Below, piece after piece: positions 21,498 through 23,771 of a stretch of 23,771 nucleotides of DNA. Positions within the stretch are counted from its first letter, which is position 1. Every line of letters starts with the position of its first letter. Source of the DNA: CAZMHJ01 sp964566075 (lineage in GTDB: Bacteria > Patescibacteriota > Saccharimonadia > Saccharimonadales > CAIOMD01); the NCBI GenBank assembly GCA_964566075.1, contig CAZMHJ010000013.1, positions 1 to 23,771 of the forward strand, in the 5' to 3' direction. Position numbers and translations under genes: made by a program. The notes beneath the pieces were generated by a model. The model was not told the origin of the DNA and made no database searches. It saw only the letters and a program-made list of their open reading frames with translations.

Positions 21498-22223
21498 ATG
21501 AGTAAAAACGAATCTGCTATACAAGGTACAAAACCATACGACTTATTTGTCGCTGGAGTGTCACTTTTATCAATTATTAATATTCTACTGTTATATATCT
21601 TTAGCGATCCAACAATTGAATATGTAATCGGTACCATTGATATCGTATTAAGCGTATTCTTTTTTATTGATTTCTTGCGCAATATGCACCGTACCGACAA
21701 TAAAAGACGATACTTTTTTAAAGAGTTTGGATGGGCAGATTTACTGGCAAGTATGCCGTTTCCGCAGTTTAAAATACTGAGAATTTTTAGGCTCTTAAAA
21801 GCGTATAGACTGCTCAAAAAAGATGGTGGCCGTTCGGCTATTCGTAACTTTGTAAAAAACAAAGCCGAAGGGGCAGTGTACATAGTATTCTTTATGATAA
21901 TTTTGCTGCTTGAATTTGGTAGTATTGCAGTACTTAAAGCTGAAATGACCAGCCCAAGTGCAAATATAACGACCGCATCAGATGCAATCTGGTGGGTATA
22001 TGTAACTATTACGACCGTTGGCTATGGTGATAAATATCCCGTAACAAATGCAGGCCGGCTTGTTGGTATGGTCGTAATGTTTGTTGGTGTAGGTTTATTT
22101 GCTGTAATGACAGGTTTTTTGGCAAACAAATTTTTACCTACAAGCTCTTCTGACGAAGATGAACTTTCAGAAGTAAAAAAAGAACTAGCCGAGATAAAAT
22201 CGCTTCTTAATAATAAACAATAA
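21498..22223 (+). CDS. Voltage-gated potassium channel (6TM, Kv type)
   Basis: About 241 residues. Helices S1 and S2 (FVAGVSLLSIINILLLYIF, VIGTIDIVLSVFFFIDFL) are followed by an S4-like helix with spaced Arg/Lys (FKILRIFRLLKAYRLLKK), then S5, the pore TTVGYGDKYPVT with the K+ filter at about 173-178, and S6 (VGMVVMFVGVGLFAVMTGFL). The C-terminus DELSEVKKELAEIKSLL is a short coiled coil that would hold the tetramer together. The frame opens at 21429, but its first 23 codons lie in the preceding terminator and the -10, so 21498 is used as a leaderless start. Role: K+ flux and membrane potential. Confidence 0.92.
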   Translation: MSKNESAIQGTKPYDLFVAGVSLLSIINILLLYIFSDPTIEYVIGTIDIVLSVFFFIDFLRNMHRTDNKRRYFFKEFGWADLLASMPFPQFKILRIFRLLKAYRLLKKDGGRSAIRNFVKNKAEGAVYIVFFMIILLLEFGSIAVLKAEMTSPSANITTASDAIWWVYVTITTVGYGDKYPVTNAGRLVGMVVMFVGVGLFAVMTGFLANKFLPTSSSDEDELSEVKKELAEIKSLLNNKQ

Positions 22224-22246
22224 TTATTTATATATTGGCAAAATAG

Positions 22247-22255
22247 TGGTATAGT
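22247..22255 (+). promoter_or_regulatory. Extended -10 promoter of the 22297 gene
   Basis: TGG-TATAGT, a full TGn extension; TTGGCA upstream is too close to act as a -35. The leader is about 35 nt with GGAGG (22287-22291) 5 nt before the GTG. Confidence 0.6.
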
Positions 22256-22296
22256 ATCGCTACGTCAGTTCCGTCCATCTTCCCCTGGAGGAAACC

Positions 22297-22746
22297 GTGT
22301 ACCTCAACAACCTGCCAGTGTTCACGTTCATCATCCTCGTCAGCTTCATGCTGTGCGTTGTGGTGACGCTGTTCATTCTGGCGTTCGCGTTCAGAGGGAC
22401 GCTGAAGTACCGCTCTTGGTTCATCGGCAGCGGGCTCATCGCCTCGTCATTCGCGCTGTTCTGCCAGAGCCTCATCGCTCAGCCGAAGGTTCCCGGCAAC
22501 GACAGCATCTATCTCGAGCCATGCCCGGGTTGGGTGTACGTGCCCATCCTGTTCGTGGGTCTTGGGTTCAGCATCCACGCTGCCTTCAGAACCATCATCC
22601 AGAAGCGTGCGGCAGATGAGCAGGGTGTCGACAAGCAGCCCAAGCTTTCACGCGTGCGTACAAGCCGTAGAGCCCCAAAGGGTGAAGCTGCTGGTGCCAC
22701 GGCGGATTCATCGAGCATTCTGGGGTTCACCGGTACAAACGACTGA
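22297..22746 (+). CDS. GC-rich three-helix membrane protein with basic tail
   Basis: 149 residues from GTG with a perfect GGAGG SD. Hydrophobic segments lie near 8-32, 42-60 and 77-97, followed by a Lys/Arg-rich, probably disordered tail of about 50 residues. Two Cys pairs with the loop region (LFCQS, EPCPGW). No family recognised. Codon use is GC-rich like the other units and unlike the K+ channel gene before it and metK after it. It is a self-contained unit with an extended -10, SD and a long terminator. Confidence 0.8.
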   Translation: MYLNNLPVFTFIILVSFMLCVVVTLFILAFAFRGTLKYRSWFIGSGLIASSFALFCQSLIAQPKVPGNDSIYLEPCPGWVYVPILFVGLGFSIHAAFRTIIQKRAADEQGVDKQPKLSRVRTSRRAPKGEAAGATADSSSILGFTGTND

Positions 22747-22749
22747 CTG

Positions 22750-22796
22750 CCGGAGGGCGCCATCACACATGCAATATTGTGTGGTGGCGCCCCCGG
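22750..22796 (+). terminator. Long hairpin after the 22297 gene
   Basis: GGGCGCCATCACAC (22755-22768)/GTGTGGTGGCGCCC (22779-22792), 14 bp with one wobble, flanked by CCGG on both sides (22750-22753, 22793-22796). Confidence 0.75.
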
Positions 22797-22804
22797 ACGC
22801 AACA

Positions 22805-22813
22805 TGCTATTAT
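22805..22813 (+). promoter_or_regulatory. Extended -10 promoter of the SAM riboswitch/metK unit
   Basis: TGC-TATTAT places transcription start near 22820, about 15-20 nt before the aptamer. Confidence 0.45.
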
Positions 22814-22832
22814 TTTAAACGTTAACAATTAA

Positions 22833-22936
22833 TATCAAGAGTGCAGCGAGAGTCCTAGCTCTACGACCTGCCAGCAACCTGCAGTAATGTAAGGTGCTCC
22901 ACCTAGCCCCTTGTGGGAGGATGTTCGAGAAGCCGT
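22833..22936 (+). ncRNA. SAM riboswitch aptamer, SAM-I clan (SAM-I, SAM-IV or the I/IV variant)
   Basis: Conserved blocks in the right order: TATCAAGAG at the 5' side, the CCTGCCAGCAACCT block (22869-22882; family CCgGCAACC), the P3 loop, AAGGTGCTCCACCTAG (22892-22907; family aaGGUGCuaa.uCC) and a 3' GAGAAG closing region. These are the S-adenosylmethionine-binding core of the SAM-I clan. The position directly upstream of metK and the terminator hairpin behind it agree: high SAM would switch metK off. Which clan member it is cannot be settled by eye. Confidence 0.82.
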
Positions 22937-22973
22937 AAATATCCTTTCACAAAAATTTGAAAGGATATTTTTT
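22937..22973 (+). terminator. Riboswitch expression platform: terminator that also holds the metK SD
   Basis: A perfect 13-bp stem AAATATCCTTTCA (22937-22949)/TGAAAGGATATTT (22958-22970) followed by T to 22973, immediately next to the ATG at 22974. The 3' arm contains AAAGGA (22960-22965), the only SD, so the hairpin can stop transcription and hide the ribosome site. Confidence 0.75.
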
Positions 22974-23771
22974 ATGGCTCAAAAAACAGTATTACGCACC
23001 GCTGAAAGCGTGTCACCAAAGCATCCAGACAAGTTGTGCGATCAGATATCAGACGCGATATTAGATGCATATTTAGCAAAAGACCCAAATGCACGCGTTG
23101 CAGTAGAAACGGTTGGTGGTCATGGTGAAGTCTTTGTGGTGGGCGAAGTAACTTCTACCGCCCATATTGATGTAGCGCCAATTGTAAAGCGTATCGCGGG
23201 TGAGGTAACAATTCGTCACAACATTGTTAAACAAAGCCCGCAGATTGCGAATGGTGTTGATACGGGTGGTGCGGGTGATCAGGGTATTATGGTTGGGTAT
23301 GCCTGTAGCAAAACCAAAGAGCTACTGCCGCTAGAAGTCGTTTTAGCACGCAAGCTCAATCAACATTTATATGCATTATGGCCGTATGACGGCAAAACAC
23401 AGATAACGCTAAAGGGTGGAGTTATCGAAACTATTGTAGCCAGCTGGCAAAATGTGCTTAAGCAAGAGTTAGCAGAGCAAGTGTTTACGTGGCTTAAAGA
23501 CCAAGAACCTTCGCTTATAGCAAAACCAGTAAAAGTGCATGCTAATCCGGCAGGAGATTGGGATTTGGGTGGTTTTGACGCCGATACAGGCCTTACGGGC
23601 CGTAAACTAGTTGTCGATAATTATGGGCCAAGTGTACCCATCGGTGGTGGCTGTTTTAGCGGTAAGGATGCCAGTAAGGTAGACCGAAGCGCAGCCTATA
23701 TGGCTCGAAAAATAGCAGTAGACTACCTACGTAAGCGTAAGGCTAACGAAGTCTATGTCTACTTGGCATAC
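22974..23771 (+). CDS. metK: S-adenosylmethionine synthetase MetK (3' end outside window)
   Basis: The first 266 codons of the enzyme that makes SAM from methionine and ATP. Family motifs are clear: AESVSPKHPDKLCDQISDAILD (residues about 9-30; HPDK binds ATP/Mg), VETVGGHGEVFVVGEV (about 43-58), GAGDQGIMVGYA (about 99-110; the family's signature GaGDQGlmfGYA), and the start of the P-loop-like GGCFSGKDASKVDRSAAYMARK (about 223-244; family GGGAFSGKDPtKVDRSaaY). The ATG follows the riboswitch terminator directly. Composition is AT-rich like the core genes. The last ~120 residues lie beyond the window. Confidence 0.97.
   Translation, partial: MAQKTVLRTAESVSPKHPDKLCDQISDAILDAYLAKDPNARVAVETVGGHGEVFVVGEVTSTAHIDVAPIVKRIAGEVTIRHNIVKQSPQIANGVDTGGAGDQGIMVGYACSKTKELLPLEVVLARKLNQHLYALWPYDGKTQITLKGGVIETIVASWQNVLKQELAEQVFTWLKDQEPSLIAKPVKVHANPAGDWDLGGFDADTGLTGRKLVVDNYGPSVPIGGGCFSGKDASKVDRSAAYMARKIAVDYLRKRKANEVYVYLAY

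Noticed and set aside
12740..22800. GC-rich units with hairpins as integron cassettes with attC sites
   Set aside because: The hairpins differ in sequence, lack the paired core sites at consistent spacing (a GTTAAAC at 19508 has no mate), units lie in both orientations with their own promoters, and no integrase is present.
1..23771. CRISPR arrays, tRNA or rRNA genes, insertion sequences
   Set aside because: I found no regularly spaced repeats with unique spacers, no cloverleaf or rRNA-like sequence, and no transposase or terminal inverted repeats; the 51-residue repeats at 1-312 are coding.

Overview
The window reads as a chromosomal contig from a small-genome, moderately AT-rich bacterium. 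My best guess is Patescibacteria/CPR, perhaps Saccharibacteria. The guess rests on many short compact genes, a surface protein with a long basic N-tail followed by LamG and 51-residue repeats, many small membrane and hypothetical proteins, and frequent leaderless promoters. The standard code fits: stops are ordinary and no gene needs UGA read as sense. A 10-N run at 12318-12327 inside msrA shows that this is a scaffolded draft assembly.

Left part (1-6555), AT-rich and core-like: a truncated minus-strand surface protein; a TfoX/YjbR-like protein, a DUF2277 protein and a P1B heavy-metal ATPase in one run; a CYTH protein plus a small membrane protein; a minus-strand histidine phosphatase; a hypothetical protein plus an ICMT-like methyltransferase; and a PNPOx-like flavoprotein.

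Middle (6556-12713), defence and repair: a DpnA-like beta-class DNA methyltransferase with a PD-(D/E)xK type II endonuclease, an OLD-family ATPase/TOPRIM nuclease broken by one in-frame TAA, a KTSC-like small protein, a DUF2130 (RmuC-like) gene broken by a one-base frameshift, a Ham1/RdgB NTP pyrophosphatase, and msrA with the assembly gap.

Right part (12714-22800) is the unusual section. Two gene classes alternate. One is AT-rich, uses mostly AAA for Lys, usually has a leaderless start 6-10 nt after a -10 box, and encodes recognisable families (epimerase, YrdB-like, voltage-gated K+ channel). The other is GC-rich, mostly uses AAG for Lys and many GAC/CTC/GAG codons, has real 5' leaders with SD sites, mostly ends in strong long hairpins, and encodes proteins I do not recognise (coiled-coil protein, transglutaminase-like 515-aa protein, multi-pass membrane proteins). 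At least five of the GC-rich genes start their leader with a stem-loop within about 5 nt of the predicted transcription start. The stem sequence differs each time but the position is the same.

The window ends in metK, preceded by a SAM-I-clan riboswitch whose expression platform is a 13-bp terminator hairpin that ends directly at the metK start codon and also contains its SD.
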